Made by a program: the position numbers and the translations under genes. Of a stretch of DNA of 64,000 nucleotides, positions 25,405 through 39,838 are shown piece by piece; the first letter of the stretch is position 1; each line of letters starts with the position of its first letter. The notes under the pieces are model-generated. The model was given only the letters and a program-made list of their open reading frames with translations. It was not told where the DNA came from and made no database searches. This stretch comes from Ectocarpus siliculosus (lineage: Eukaryota > Sar > Phaeophyceae > Ectocarpales > Ectocarpaceae): positions 797,489 through 861,488 of the forward strand of contig FN648398.1 in the NCBI GenBank assembly GCA_000310025.1. Reading direction: 5' to 3'.

Positions 25405-26808
25405 GTGAATAGCGCCTTCCGTTCTTCACTTCAAACCAGCGCTCACAGAATTTCTTCCATGGCTTAGGCTATAGTGTTTTTGAGGTCGGGAGGGTTTAGG
25501 TGGCTTCGAGGGGTTTAACGTGCTCGGTGTTAAGCTGTTTCAGGGAGAAATATGATCTTGCTTGAGTCCAGTACGTGGACCGGATGGTTGGGCACATTAC
25601 TCTCGTGATGAAACTTGCCCCAACCAACAGTCGCTCGAAGAAGTAGATGCGTAGCAGCAACGAAAGAATAGAAAATGTATGGCCTGCAAATAGGTAGTCT
25701 ATTTTTGTACAAGTTGTCGATATGGAGTTGGGATTCCGCAAGTAACCCGTATATAATCCACACATATAGGAGGAGTATCCTAGTACGGTGCAACTGATTT
25801 TGAGCCGCAAGTAGGTAGTGGCAGGCATAGTTTGAATAGTGTACGCTAAGTAGTTCCTTGCGATCCCTCAGTTTTGTCACGGTCATCTGTGCTTCGTGTG
25901 TTGTAGTGTTATGTCGTTTTTCCAATGTTCCACCGGGATCCTTCGTTCTTGACGGACGAAGGTGGCGCTCTCTTAAACCCCTCATTTCAGCAAGTCCATG
26001 TTCGGTGTTGCCCTTCACCATGTTCCGGTTTCAAGCGAGCAGGGAAGAGGTAGCCCAAAGGCACGGTTCGTCTCAGACTACCTGTTGCCCCCACACGTAA
26101 TCCCTTCACCCGACATCATCGTCGGCGTTCTGTCAGAGCCAGTTCCACGCACAAGGATCGCAAACTTAGCCCTTCGTCTCTCCCGCAAGACCCCTACCCG
26201 ACCAAAACAATGTGCGCGTGTACACTACTTTCGCAAGGCAACTGGATTACATACTCCTTCGCCATCGACACTGCTGCCTCCCAAACCGTCAGGGAGATAG
26301 GTCGGGTATACTCGTCCTCGTCTTGGGGGGGCGGGTGTAACTATGATACGAGCGCTGAAAGGCATCCAACACTGCGAGTTGTCTACATTCCTGATACCGA
26401 TACACCTTTTCCGTTGAAGCGTCGAAAAGCTTCACTTCGTGCCTCTTCGGCATCGAAAACTCGGAGGTGAACAGCACAGAGTTGGCTGAGATACGCCTGA
26501 AGCTACTGACGGCGTTTGCCAGTTCTTGTGTGTTCGCGCCATCTCCTCTCCGCGCCGTTCGGACTATTGTACACGGATGCGAAGATCTATGTCACCATAC
26601 CCTCAGCCGGTATGACAACGATCGCCCTCCCCCTTCCCCCTGCAATTGGTATAAGCTAGTGTCCACCGAGTAACCCGTCGCCTCTCCTTCCCCTCTTCCC
26701 TGGACAGGAAATATCAGTTTTCCTCGCGTCCACCCCTCTCCCCGTTCCATACTGCTCTCCCCTTGGAATTATTAATCTGCGTGCCCCCCCAATCCGTCCT
26801 ACGATTGG
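25405..26808. other. Intergenic region between convergent genes
   Basis: This stretch lies between the 3' ends of the Sfi1-like gene (plus) and the CTL gene (minus). Open frames near 25998-26470 have no supported exon structure or family match. The right part is C/T-rich on the plus strand (26,620-26,880). Confidence 0.4.
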
Positions 26809-29800
26809 CTATGCTGTACCAGTCTCCACCGCGTACCCCCCCTCCTTCTCCTCACCCCCCTTCCTTCCCCCCTTCTTCTTAGGCGTGCGCGGTGAAGAGG
26901 GTTCCTCGTTCACCCCGTGAGCATCAAGCCAGTCCTTGAGGTCGTTGCGGGCGTACCGATCCTCGCCCTCGAACATCTCCTCGTCAGCGATGAAGCACTG
27001 GAGGATCGTGAGCGTCGTCTGTAGTTTGGCATAAGAAAACATGGTGCGAGTGTGTGAAGAGCGGAGGCCGGGATGGGGGGGGGTAGCTTTGTAGCGGAAC
27101 CCCCGCGGTGTGGTTCATTCGAAAGCTTGTCGTGGTGTTTGGTGTGTGTGTGGGTGCTCCGTGTCCTCGTCAGAAAGAACTCACTGAAGGACCATCAATG
27201 ATGACAGCTCGAACCCGCGAGGATGTGAATTACCAAAGCTCTTGTTGCATAGCAGCGTGGTCAATGACGTAGAGACAGAAAGAAGACGAAGAATTAGAAA
27301 ATCGACCATAAAAGCGAGCCACTACGTTCAAACGGCAAACAACAACCTACCATTCCAAGCAGAGCGGCGAACGAGGAGGCGACGTAGTACGCCATGACCC
27401 CGGCGAAGAAGACGGGGCCCATGGGGCTGTACAGGTCGTCCTTCATGAAGTTTTGCAGGAACACGTAAGTAGCCCCCGCCGTCCCGAGGCCGATCACCTG
27501 GGTGAGGTTCACACGGAAAACACACGTGGGAGTGACACAAAGTTGCAGGCGATTGTGATGGTGGGAACTAGCAAAAGAAGGGGATCAAGGTTGGATTGAA
27601 CCACGGATAGGGCCCAGTGACCAAGGACCACGTGCGTCGCTTCCGTCGTCAACGAGGGTGGGGGTATAGGATACAGGGGTATGAGGAACCCAAACAGTCG
27701 CGACTGAGTACGATCGAGAGTGTTCAGGGGCAGGACGCGAGCAAAAGTCCTGCTTGCATGGCTTTTTGCTAGAAACATGATTCCACGAGTGAGTAAGTGA
27801 TAGACCTCCCCAAACATCACGTATGCCGTGAGTGAGACATGTAGACTGGGGTTGCGTGTGGAGGGAAGATTGGTCGCTTATATGATCGCACGCGCGTGAA
27901 ACTCGGACGGCGTTGAGGGCAGCTGGGATCAAAGGGAACTGGGATGATCAGGATAATCTCCAGAGAGCCCCCATCGATTCCAAGCGCTGCCATTCGCCAG
28001 GTGCGGTCAACGACGACGACTGTCCCTTTCTCATGGTGCTCCGGGTCAGTTGTGTTGTCCGTATCGGTTGTTCAAGTCCTATCGTTGTGGAGGAGGTCTT
28101 CGCAAAAGCACCCACTTTAATGGCACGACGCGCAGAGTGTACAATCTCGGTCGACGAGAACGCTGGTTGAGGTTTTCGGGGCCCGAGCACAGCCCTGGCC
28201 CGTCGCACGACATTGCCGTTCACTTACCAGCTTCATAATGAAGACGACGAAGTCCGTGACGACGGTGACGGCACCGACACGGCCGAGGTTCCTGGCTATC
28301 AGCCAGAAGGCGTTCTTGGAGGACCGGCAGAAGGAAGTGCTGAAGATCGCCACCTTGTTTCGCATACGAAGAAAAGGACGGTGTTTAAGGTAGGCAGGTA
28401 CCTCCTTCTTTACAGAAGGGTGTCATTCATCACTGTTTGTGGACGCTGTTCGTACAAAAAAAAAAAACTGTGTTGAAAACGAAGCGCTAAAGATCACACC
28501 CTGCGCGTTGAGTGCCACAGATACCCGCGGGCTAGTTTTTCAACAATATTCAGTACAGTGAAGCATAAGATTTGTGGTTGACAAGAAAATGGGACATCGT
28601 GCCTCCCACAAAAGGATACTGCAGCGCGGAACGCATGGCCAAATCGTTGGGCTAGACGCAGCCCACCTTCTTTCTCGGACATAGGCCTGCTCGTTGATGG
28701 ACTTACCATTCGTTTCGAGGAATGGAAAAACTCAGGAGATGCTCGGAAAAGCAACCCACGAACCAGCCTATTCAGTCAAGCAATGCTTTGCACCGACGAG
28801 GGCTTCACACACCGGCTTCGCGTCCCACACAGACGGCGCACCAATTTTCACGCCCATACCTGGATATAGGCGTTCTTGTTGATGAACTTGACGCACTTCT
28901 CGAGGCACCAGAAGAAGCACGAGAGGCAGCACAGAACCGCCTGTGCGGCCTTGCTGCCCGACTTCTGGAGCTTCTTCTGCATGTACGTCAGCATCGCGCG
29001 TATTGTCTGTTAGTTGTGCGCGAAGATATCCATCCATCCATCCATCCATCCATCCATCCATCCATCCACCGCCAGCAGCCATGTGTCCGGCAATAGGTCG
29101 GCAACAACGAAGGACAGAGAAACAGAACGTGCAGCAAGGAAACGAGGTAAGATTTCCAGGCTTGTCACTTTCCGGTGCTGCAGCAAGCCACCGCTTTGAC
29201 ATGCAAGCGTGTGGGGTTGTCATTTGTGGCTTAACGTTGACGTTTACGATCCAGGTCTTCTGCATGTTGGTGTTTCACTGCAGCGCCAATGCATCCGGCA
29301 AACGAAGATGCTGACATTGGTTATTTTGAAGCTACGATATTGAGTCTGAAGAACTTGAATTGTATTTTTCCCCCTTTTGCACCGCCATCTCTACTCATGT
29401 TTGTCATTCATGGAAGCAGTGCCTGGATGAAAACTGCGACAAGGAACATTCGCAAGTACAAGATGAGATAGCACATACTACGAACATCTGGTTCCCCTGT
29501 TTACCTTGATGATGGCGATGATGAGAGAACCAAACGCCGCCGTTCCCGTGTGAAACCTCAAACCCTCTTTCAGAGACTTCCAGAATGTGCCATTGTTCAC
29601 CTTGCGGAAGGAGAAAAACCATAGGGAGATGGGAGATGGGAAAGGGAGGCATGACAGGGAGACCGAGAAATTGTCAACAGTGGTGAGTGGAGAAAGGGAG
29701 AGCCACTGGGTGAAAGAGAAGCTAACCACGAAGGAGGTACAGAACATGGACGAGGGGAGACATGTAAACGGCGAGGCACAGAAAGGAAGGCAGAGAAAAG

Positions 29801-32800
29801 GAGCGAAAGAAAAATGTACTCAGAGGGACATAAAAAATCTAATTCAAACAACAGGGCTGTCTGTTGCTATGGCTCGGTGTATGGGAAAGGAAGGGCTACT
29901 GTTGTTGCTACACCGTGTCGACATCCTCGGGAATTTGTCACCTTACACATGTTTCCCATGCCTCCCGACTAACAATGTATCACTTCCGAGCCGTTCTTTC
30001 GCAGGAATAACTTGTTTCGAGCAAGTGATCAATCTCACTTTCTAGCCGAACAACGGAAACTTGGGGGTCTCTGCTCTATGCCTCTAGCGAAGGTTTCCTA
30101 GTCAGCAAAGGTTGTCGCAACTGATGCTGTGGTTTTCTCTCACCGTCTCGACATCTCTCGTGAAGTAGTATTTGACGACCGTAAGGGCCACGACGATCTG
30201 TCCCATGGCCACGACGAATTGCGTCGTCCAGAAAAACACGAAGAGGAGGTACCACCCCCGCTTCTCCACCTCGTCCGAGTATTCGAAGCTCTTCACCGTC
30301 AGGCCTGCCACCTCTTCTGTGGTGATCTTGGAAAAAATATAGCGACGAAAGTGTGTAGCAGGACAAGTTTAAGAAAAGATTTCCTTTTTAGATAAAGTTT
30401 CGTTTGTGTGGCACCTTGAAAAGCAAAAATAACTCGGGACATATGACAGTCATGTACATTGTGAGCTGAAAACAGACACACTAAAGTTTTCAGGGCGTAT
30501 GACGGTCGTGTACATGTACAAACCCAAAGTCGGGTTTTGCTTCATGCGACGTGGAAACCTGGAATTCACAACAGCAGCGGCTTTGCTTGTACGGAAACAT
30601 ATACTTGGTGCAAGCCCCTTCTTTATTGTTTGGCTGGAACGCTAGAAACCTCGCACTGGCAACCTCCGTTCACATGACGTCTCCACCTCACATATTGCCC
30701 AATACCATCACAATCTTTTCGAAGTAATACTGCATCGAAGTCTGATTCTACAGTACAACGTTTGACGAGTCTCACGTCTGCCATGGAAGCCGTGTAGACC
30801 GAATACACGACCCACGGCACGAGGAACGCCACTATCGCCGCACACTGCAGCAACGGCATGAAAAACATCATCTTCACCGTCCCGATGGCGCGGACAGATT
30901 CCTGCCACACAAAAGCAAGAAAATTATCGGCAATTTCCGAAAAAAACAGTGTGAGTTGGGCGCGTACATGCATGCGAAAAATCATTCCTACCACAATGTT
31001 TTCCTTGTTTTGTACTGCACTCTTCAACAGCATGAACATCTCGAGAGAGCAAACGAACGAAACAAGCGAAAGGAAGGGCGAAAAACAGCCTGACGACGCT
31101 GCAGCTCTGTTGGCTGAGGGGGAGGAGAGCATCATTTTCACCTCCCAAGAAGACGCAGAGCCACCCCTGCAGCATAGCTTCAAGGCATGCAAACACACAA
31201 GGCAACGAGCATTCGCTAAAATCAAGATACATGGGTCTGACTTACTCGAGACGAAAAACAAACATACCCAAGAGAGCAAAAATCTAGACAACATGTAATT
31301 TGTATGAGGCTTTTCCCGCGGTACATAGTACCAGCAACGAATCCAATGGACGGAAAAGTGGACGGCACGGTAAAACACGAGAAGGAGCCGCGCTGTAAAT
31401 CGACACTGAAGATACACCGCAATAGACTTCAGTAGTTGGGACTCTCGGATGAGCCGACCTCTAAATCGAAGCTTGTTCACGTTCACCGTTGCAAAGGAGG
31501 GTGCATACGTAGACTACCTTGATTATCCCGTTGGCAAGGGCGATCTGCTTCCTCAGGAACACGATGAGGCATAAGAACAGAAACGCGCATCCGTAGGCCA
31601 AATAGCCGGTCACCCGGCTGCCCATGACCTGGGTGTCTGTGTGCTCGCCGTCCCCCTCCCAGTCCTCCGCTGTGTCGCGAGCAATGGGTTGTTGCGGGCG
31701 GCGGTGTTTTTGTTGGACGTTTTGGTTGTCATGTCAGCATTTGCAGTTTGTTCCGCGTCGACCATTCACCGAAAATCCTCAAAATAGGGGCGCTAGGTTT
31801 TAGTTCTGTTGGCGAAGGGTGTTGCACCAAGTACGACGAAAAACATAATGAAGATCGAAATAATGAAGGTTGTGTTGGTTTTCTTGAGCTTGAGTTCGAC
31901 TCGCGAATTGAATTGTTTAGAGAGATCGCCGCCTCTTCGTTGTCCGAACGAAACGTTGTCTGAACAAAACGGGTGGCTCGTTTCCATGGCCATCTGATAC
32001 AGTAGAAGAATGAGTGAAACGACTTGGAAATGTAGGAAGGATATTGTACCTATTAGTTTGAGGGGGAGGTTTGTCAATAGTAGTGTATATGGGTGAACGC
32101 TCTATTCAGGGTTGGCAACTCATGAAAGTATGGCGGTTTCCTCTTACATAGCGACACAAAGCCGAACCCCATCGCGACGAGGATGAAGAACACGCAAGCG
32201 ATGCTCCCCCATATCATCATGCACACCAGTCCGGGTAGCTGGAGCATTCCAAGGTAGAAGAAGCCTAGGATCTGGAGAGCGACACGCGTGTTGGGTGGTT
32301 GTAGTTAGAATAGTTGCTGTTGCTGCCGCTTTTTCACCACCGGTGTTTCTATACCCGTCTTCATTTTCAGTGTAAGACACGATGTGGAAAGCCAGAACTG
32401 CAGCACAAGTGGCAGTTCGATTCGAGACGAAAACAAAAGCTTCAATACCGCCCGTCCGCTCCTGGGGAAAACAACCTTCAAATAGCGGGAAAGAAAGTAC
32501 AATCTGGTGTACCAACCAAAATCCACTTACCGTAGAAAAGCAGAAGCCGAATCCGAATATCCACCCGCGCGCCGCGTAGACATCCGAAGCGGCCTCCTGC
32601 AGGTAGGCGACGTCCCCACCGACGTCGACGAACTTGTCCAGCACTTCCGGTTCGCTAAACACACAGCGACCGACAACTGTTGGTAGCATACGCGCCCATG
32701 ACCAGTGCCACCAAAATACCGCGCGTGTCGGGCAAATCGTGAGCAAGTGGTTTTCTTTTCGCACGTTGACGACTGACTTTCTGTCAGCGGCCCGTCGGTA

Positions 32801-34045
32801 CTGCGAAAAGGATGCTATCTCGGTTTTTATGATGAAATGACTCCCAAAAATCAATCGGACAGAGACTTGTGATGCACTTCACGTTGCTCAACACATACGA
32901 TAATACTGGATGACAGTATGAAACGCCAATCAATCGTTCAACTTTTGGCGGGACACCAATTATCTCCTTTTCAGCATACCGGTGAAGGCAGACAACAAGC
33001 AACATACTCACAGTCGACGGACTCCACTTGGTACATGCAGACCCCCGCCCCGTCGCCGCCGCCGAAGCCCCCATCCTCGGCTCCCGTCGGGTCCACGTCG
33101 GCCTTCGCCGCGCACTCCAATGGATCGTCGGAGCAGTCGTAGCCTTCGTCCACCGTAAACCCCGAAAACTCGTCCGTGCACCCCCACAGGTGGTCAAAAT
33201 TCGTAACCGTGGGGCACTCCTCAACGCAAACGCCGGTCCCGTCAAACCGGATGTAGTATAGCTGTGGGGCGCGGACGGGGTAGGAGGAATAGTGGTACTC
33301 AGCATCACCGGGGCGATGCAGCTACGGCTGAGCGAAAATAGAGATTGTGGTTTAAAGCTGTAACTCATGCAGATGTGCTTGTTTTTTTCATTACTGGTCT
33401 CCACGCTTCTGCATCCGACCATTTGTCAGGAAATCTTCCACCGCGTTTCCCCATGCAAATGGTCTAAGTGTACCACGACTTTGGCGCGAAGTCCACCTCC
33501 GTCAAAACAGCGTTTGGTGCTTGTGGAGGGCTTGTAGGAGGAGCAGTCTACGGGGACGTGGGGATGGCATTTATTGAATCCATCGAAATGAACATAGATG
33601 TCAACCAGTAAATCCCGACTTCAGGTGCGTACCTTGTCCCTCGAAGGAAACAAACGGCAAAAAGACTGTCAACAAGTCATGATCAATTATCAACAGACTT
33701 GGTGTGTGAAAGAACAACAAGAGCAATGAGAACAAAGTCGACGTCCTCCGACACATCGGACAATGGTAACACTTCCACACCCGGAGCACGTTGACGTATC
33801 ACTGAAGATCTGACTTCACCAAACGTAACGATTGTCACCTTAGACTTGTCCTTGACACCATCGTCGACGCCGCAAATGCGGCCATCGTAGTCGATCCCAT
33901 TCAAGAGGAGGTCCGGGTTCCCGTTGGAGATGCCGTCCACGCCGAGGTAGGTCATGGCTAGCCACGCCAAGATCAGGACCAACATGAAAAGGACATCTGT
34001 GCACCGCCGATCAGCCCCTCCCTCAATGTCGTCCGGAGCTGCGAG
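26809..34045 (-). CDS. Choline-transporter-like (CTL/SLC44 family) membrane protein
   Basis: Exons in transcript order: 34045-33839, 33261-33012, about 32643-32531, 32271-32148, 31669-31518, 30901-30776, 30311-30144, 29600-29505, 29006-28860, 28353-28228, 27497-27351 and 27018-26809. They join in matching phase to 1,866 nt (621 residues); the first coding exon upstream of 34045 was not found. Family marks appear in order: RRCTDVLFMLVLILAWLAM (first membrane helix), NGIDYDGRICG, LYYIRFDG…CVEECP (extracellular loop), an ALANGIIK…SVRAIGTVKMMFFMP segment, a WYLLFVFFW membrane block, GTAAFGSLIIAII, CLEKCVKFINKNAYI, the SFCRSSKNAFWLIARN motif, and ILQCFIADEEMFE near the C-terminus. About ten membrane segments are visible, as the family has. 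SLC44 proteins move choline or related substrates across plasma or organelle membranes; the substrate here cannot be told from sequence. The tail is lysine-rich (SPRTPKKKGGRKGG). The acceptor of the third exon is uncertain (32643 or 32654; only 32643 keeps phase). Introns hold an ATCC microsatellite. Confidence 0.9.
29028..29067. repeat. ATCC microsatellite, 10 copies, in a CTL intron
   Basis: Ten uninterrupted ATCC units span 29028-29067, only about 20 bp upstream (in transcript sense) of the 28860-29006 exon acceptor. Length variation here could affect the branch-point region of that intron. Confidence 0.95.
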
Positions 34046-36993
34046 CTGTGTTGTTGATGGGCAAGCGCGAGCGGTTCATTGCGATTCGGCGGAAAAGAGG
34101 ACGTGAAGGAGCACAAGCCGTAGGCAGTAGCTTCCTAAGGAAAGGAAAGGGAAAGGTGACGCTCTTGCTCCACGATCGTGTAGAAATGGGAAAGTTGCTT
34201 GTTATTGCTGAGAGCCAACAGCAACACTCCTTAACAACACGTATGCAGGTGGACGACATGCACGGAAGCGATGTATCCATAGAGGCGTAAAACGTAGGAG
34301 GAGATTATCCGCCTCCGAGCGTTCCCAAGAACCATTATAACTGGGAAACCACCAGTGAGTGGACGACTTCCGTATGCCACCTGTGGGCATGGGAAGGGTC
34401 GAGTTGCTGCTGTGGCATTGTTCTCTTCGCGTCTCTCCTTGCCTGAATTCTCGAACAACAAGAACATACAGTATCTGCCCTCGGTAACCGGGGAAAGCTA
34501 TCTCTGCCTTGAGACCATCCGGCTAAGTCGCCTCCGGAAAGGGCTGAAATCGTGAGCTACAACACCATGACAGACCCCCTAGTGGCTGGGAGACCTTGAA
34601 GCCCAAAATAATTCGTGTATGTCCGCGTAATTGAAGAAATAAGTTCAATTGTCCCAAAAAGTGACGTACACGCAGGGAACACAGAAGTCACAGCGATCTC
34701 TATCCCGGTTGTGCTCTTTCACATAATCGTTCTCGTTCGTTCGTCGAAACTGCATTCTATTTCACATGGGTCTGGAGTCGGGTTAATTCAACCTATATTG
34801 AAGCGAGTGCAGATGGTAAAATATTCAACGAATATTGTCGCGAGTGACTCTGCAAGAACCAAAAAAAATATCTCTGGTAACCGAGTTGTATCGAGCAATT
34901 ACAGTAGTCATGAACAGGGGAAGCAGAGGGATCGACCGTGATGCGATCGGTCTTCAGAGCTGCGACTTGGTGCCGTTTGTGTGCGTACCTTGAGGGACAA
35001 CCCTCGGAAGATTAAAATGATCCTGTCTGTGGTCTTAGTAACTACCACAATGTGCAAAATAGGGAATCGTCCTCGACAGACGTTGCGGAAATGAGGCCTT
35101 GTTACTGGTCACCTCAACACACACCCCTTTTGTAAGCGATTTTGTTGGTGTCTTGACAGGAAGAAGGCTTCTTGGGGTAACCGGAGCCTCTGCAAACGAC
35201 GGTTTCTCCAATCTCTGATTGGGGTTGGCCTCCAGTCTACATGCAACCACATTTCGTGTGTCCAACTCATTTTTCATCTTCTCATGTATGGCGCTAAGGG
35301 GTTGACAAATGAAAGGGCGTCAGTGGCCAGGTATAGAACGGTTCCTTACGATAAACAGTACATGAAGGGTACGACTCAGGAGGTCTGGATCGCAACCACG
35401 TTGGGGTGTCTCCTGCATCGCAGACAATTTTACGGCCCAACCGGGTGCACTAGTAGGCATGTATTCCAGAAAGAGCGATACTCAGAACCTGTAGGGAGAG
35501 CCCAATGAAGACCCGATACCGCACGACTGTGTGGTATTTTCAAACTGAACAATATCGATAAACTCAACATCACACCAGGAGAGAGCACCTTCCAGAACGG
35601 TCTCAAAACTTTAGGATCAGAAAAGTCGACTTGTTAACTGATACTTTGGATCCAAGAAAATTGTAGTCAACCTTACCGATACAGTCTATATTTCCTGCCG
35701 ATCCTTCAACGTTAGGTGCGAGGTGAAATTGTGAAATTCTAATTGGTACTCTCGACAAGCGCAAACGTTATGTGTTGTTTACTTGTTCTGGACAGATGCA
35801 AAAGGTGCCAACAAATGTTTCTTAGTGTATAAGGTGACCCGCGTAAGAGTTACAAAAGAGTTATCTATTCTAGACTCGTAAATGAACACGTGGATGTCAA
35901 AGGCCCGAATTCAGACAACCGAATGGTTCTGTACACTGTTTACCAGCTAGTGAACTTCTTGCGTTGAAAGTTGCATGCCTGGGACCGGCTCATTGTAGTC
36001 ATTGCAGGTGCCAAAAGGTTGAATAGCAGCAGGTTGACTCTTGGTTGTTGCAGAAATTCCTGAAGCCGCTGGTGTATCGTGATGGTCAAGCCGAAAGTGT
36101 ATCCTTGTTCTTACCACCGACGGCACGTCTAGTCTTGTAGATACTGGATCCGAGAGAGAAATATCGCACATCGCCGACACGGTTCGTAGTGGTTTGGGGC
36201 GTATTTGGACTCCCAAGAAGCAGGCAAACTCGAACGTCCCCACCATTTTCCAGCAACATATCCTTCAAGGAGCCTTGGCCGTCCCATTGCTGCTCGAATC
36301 TCCGGAATACCTATGGATACCTCGTGGTTTGCATCAGCCAGTTGTTCGGCACTTTCGTATGATTCACGTGCTACGGTATGTATTGTGTCTGTTCACTAAT
36401 ATGTACATGTGCGCATCCAAATTTCAGTTGCTGCTATCGAAAAGCGTACCAGCAGAGAGGGAGAGTGTGTAGCTTGTATATACGTGTGGACACCGATTCC
36501 ATGGACGTAGATGCTCTACTTGTAAAGAGCAGGCACGAACAATTATATCGGTATGGAAGATAGAGAAGAAGTACACGGATGGTGTTTTGTGTTTCGTCCA
36601 AAACCCACCTTCGCTCCTCGCTTTTCCCCCTCTTTCGGGGTTACTGAATTCGGGCCCATGGCTGCACACCCTGTGTTTTTGCTCCCTTTCCTTGCCCCTG
36701 GAGTCTCAGGGTTCAGCTCAGCTCGGGCACCTGTCCGCTCTCCTCGCAGCTCTGTTTGTGTCGCGTTGTCGGAGGTGACACGGAAACCGGAAAATATAAG
36801 TGACGGTTTCGCTCGAACCGAGCAACCGAGCGTCCGACGTCACACGTGCGCGGGGACTTCGCAGAAAATGTTGCCGTGTACAATATCATCTGCGCATCCC
36901 CCGAATTGCCACCTACTTACACCGCTCACCGCTGGCTGCTGCTGCTGCTGATGTACCACTGCACGAGGCTGGAGTAAAAAGCTAGTTTGGGGC
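34046..36993. other. Intergenic region between divergent genes; holds the unfound 5' end of the CTL gene
   Basis: The CTL gene (minus) and the DnaJ gene (plus) point away from each other across about 2.9 kb. The first CTL exon must lie here, but no candidate with a clear ATG, a donor and a matching phase was found. Open frames at 35035-35277 (minus), 35284-35508 (plus) and 35947-36246 (minus) were inspected; none resembles a known family. Confidence 0.4.
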
Positions 36994-39802
36994 ATGACGG
37001 GAGCGAGGTTGGGACGTGCAGTCCTTGCGTCTGGCGCGAGGGATTCTGCCGTTGCCTCCCTACCACGCCGAGCAGCAGGACTGGTGGCGAGTAAGGGATG
37101 CAATGGAATGCTCAGCAGAGCTCCTGCGGCTGCGAATCAGTCGCTACGTACCAACGCTGCTAGGAGCGTAGCTGGTGGCCTAACTGGAGACAGCATGTGA
37201 GATGGCCCAGCTCACGAGGCCGCTTGTGTTGCTTTGGTGTTGACCGCGTCGCCTCCACACGCTATTGTGGTTGGTGGGTATCGTGGTGTGCCAATACCAA
37301 AGAAGCGGGGTGATTCGTGATGTACACGCACTGGTTGGGTCAGAGCCCCCGAGACTCCCGTCAAACACCCCCGTCAACAAGCTTGCTGCGCAAACAATGC
37401 TCATAAGCACGACGACGCCCCTTCCAGCATGTACTGTACGTCTTGCCGGTTGCCTTCGTCCTAGGATTCGCTAAGCGTGCGGCGCGAAGCCTACCTGTTC
37501 ACTGGCCAACTGCTATGTTACACAGCTACACTGCTACACTGCTTTACCCCGTTTTGCCTGATTCTTTCCAGAAGCACTCACCGCCGCCCACCCGCCACCC
37601 CTGAACCTCATCACATAGTCTTATCGACGACGGCGGGGAAGTCAGTGCGCAATCGAACGGGATACTCGCCTTCGCTTGTTGCTCACGGAACGGGGTATCA
37701 TTTGTGTGGTGCATGTTGTCAAGCACCGTACTATAATACAGCGGATGGGTCTGCGCGTACTACTGCTGACGGCAGACAAGGCGGCCTTGCGTTACACCAC
37801 ACATTCAAAAATGGGTACCGAGGCACTGGGGGCGAAGTCGGCGGACCCGCGGCGCATCAGAAAGCTTTTGTGCGAAGTTGCCCACGGAGAAAGGCTGTCA
37901 TAACGCGTAGGACCAGCTTGCAAGTTCTCTAGAATCCCAATGCTAGAACAAAGTGACATGTCACGAGCGCTTGGTCTGGAGTACATGGCGCTATTTATGT
38001 AGATCGAGATGTTCTGGCGCGAGGGGGGGTGTGGGGGGTGGGGGGAGTTCCCTCGTTATCTTGTGAAGGTCCCTGCGTTTCCGTGGCAGTTTCCGGTCAA
38101 TTCGAAACGTCTGTGTTCACCACCCCCCACGCCTCGTCCATTGGTGATCGGTCTTGTGGGAGCAAAATGCTCCGTCTTCTCGAGGACGCGTGGTCAATGG
38201 TCTAACCGCTAAGGCATGCAGAACAGCAGAGTACGCCCCCACCCTCCAACGCCTCGCCCCGATTTTGTGTACATGCCGATTGTTTTTCGTCACCGCGAAG
38301 CTTGCGACCCGAGGGAAGCTTGGGCGGCAGCTACAACGGCGGTTCTCCCAAGTTGTTCGGAGGCGTTCGTTGTACCCCCGCTCGGCAGTTTCATTCCACT
38401 CGACCTGCCGAGAAGAGAGACTTCTACGACGTGCTGGGGGTCGCGAAAGGGGCGGACAAGTCGGAGGTGTGATGATGTGCTATTTTGGGTGTTGCATTGT
38501 TTCATTGAAACCTGGTACATGCAGAACGCGCCCCACAAACTTTTGAGAACCTCTTGTTTTTTGCTGGATGTTCCCGCTTTTTTGTCTCCTCTGCGGGGCC
38601 ACCCAACAGCGACTATGGAGGTTTTAGTGTACAGTAGGGTTGTTAGCTGATGCCCTGTTCGTATCAGGTCATGTCCTCGAAGTTCAAGTTTTCTTGTCTT
38701 AAGCCTGATTTTCTCAAGTCTCAGGTTCTTAAATGGTGGCGCGTTGTGTACACAAGGCAGGAGCACCCTTGGCAACCTGCTGCGTTTGCGTAGTTGAAAC
38801 GGAACATTTTTGTGTGATGTTTTTTAACCAACGCGTAGGTTAATGGTTATGAAGGTTTTAGTAGCTGCGGTCAGCTGTCAGAAGGATATGTTTTTTGTAC
38901 ATGGGCAGTTGCGCTCAATTTCAAGTGTCCTATGTTGTCGATCTGTCTTCCCCTTTGTTGTTGTGTTACCAATGTGCCTACGATCGTGTTCACCTATGTA
39001 GACCCTTCGATGTGCCAGCGTTTTCGGGCGTAAACCTGACGTTTCTCTCCACATTCGGCATGATTTCTCCCTCTGTTTTTTTATCTTTTTTTCCCTCTTT
39101 TCGCAGGTAAAAAAGAAGTACTTCCAGCTGGCTAAGAAATATCACCCCGATCAGAACAAGGACAACCCCGACGCCAAGGCCAAGTTCCAGGAGGTCACCG
39201 AGGTAAGCCTTCTCTTCCTGCCGTCCGTACCAACGCCGCCTCCCTGTGTCGTTTCCCAAAGACAAGAGGTGTTGCTATTGACCCGAGTGGCGTGTGTCAA
39301 GTCGCCTGGTGTACGCTGATCTTTCTAGCGTGTGGTATGTCGCTCAAACCTTGGGTACTGTATTGGTAGCTGTTGTCTCTTGCGCCGTCTTCTTTCCGAC
39401 AAGCGTGCTTTGCTGCCCTCTACCCACCGCCCTCTTTCACCGCTCCCTAACCCCTACGCCCATCGGAAACCAAATTGGAGGCGTTTCCAAGCGGCGCTTC
39501 CATCGGGGTCGCTTTGGCCACTCCAGCTCCAGCTGAAAACCAAGATGCTTCGCATTCTTGTGCCCTTATCCCCCCCCATTTCTCAACTCTGACGCTCCGC
39601 CCCCCCGCATAGGCCTACGAAGTGCTAAGTGACTCGGACAAGCGGAGTCGATATGACCAGTTCGGGCACGCGGGGGTCGATCCCAACAACGCCGGAGCCG
39701 GTGGGCCTGGGGGAGGCGGTGACCCGTTCGCAGGCTTCGGGGTGAGCGTTGTCACGGGTGCTTCACGCTAAAATAGTTGTTTGGACATGTTGTTGAACAA
39801 CG

Positions 39803-39838
<36 letters not shown>

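Noticed and set aside
30623-31486. 287-codon minus-strand open frame
   Set aside because: It runs through the CTL exon 30776-30901 and on into both flanking introns. Only the exon part matches the family; the rest is read-through.
36938-36952. Short CTG run
   Set aside because: Five units only; it is common background in this genome.
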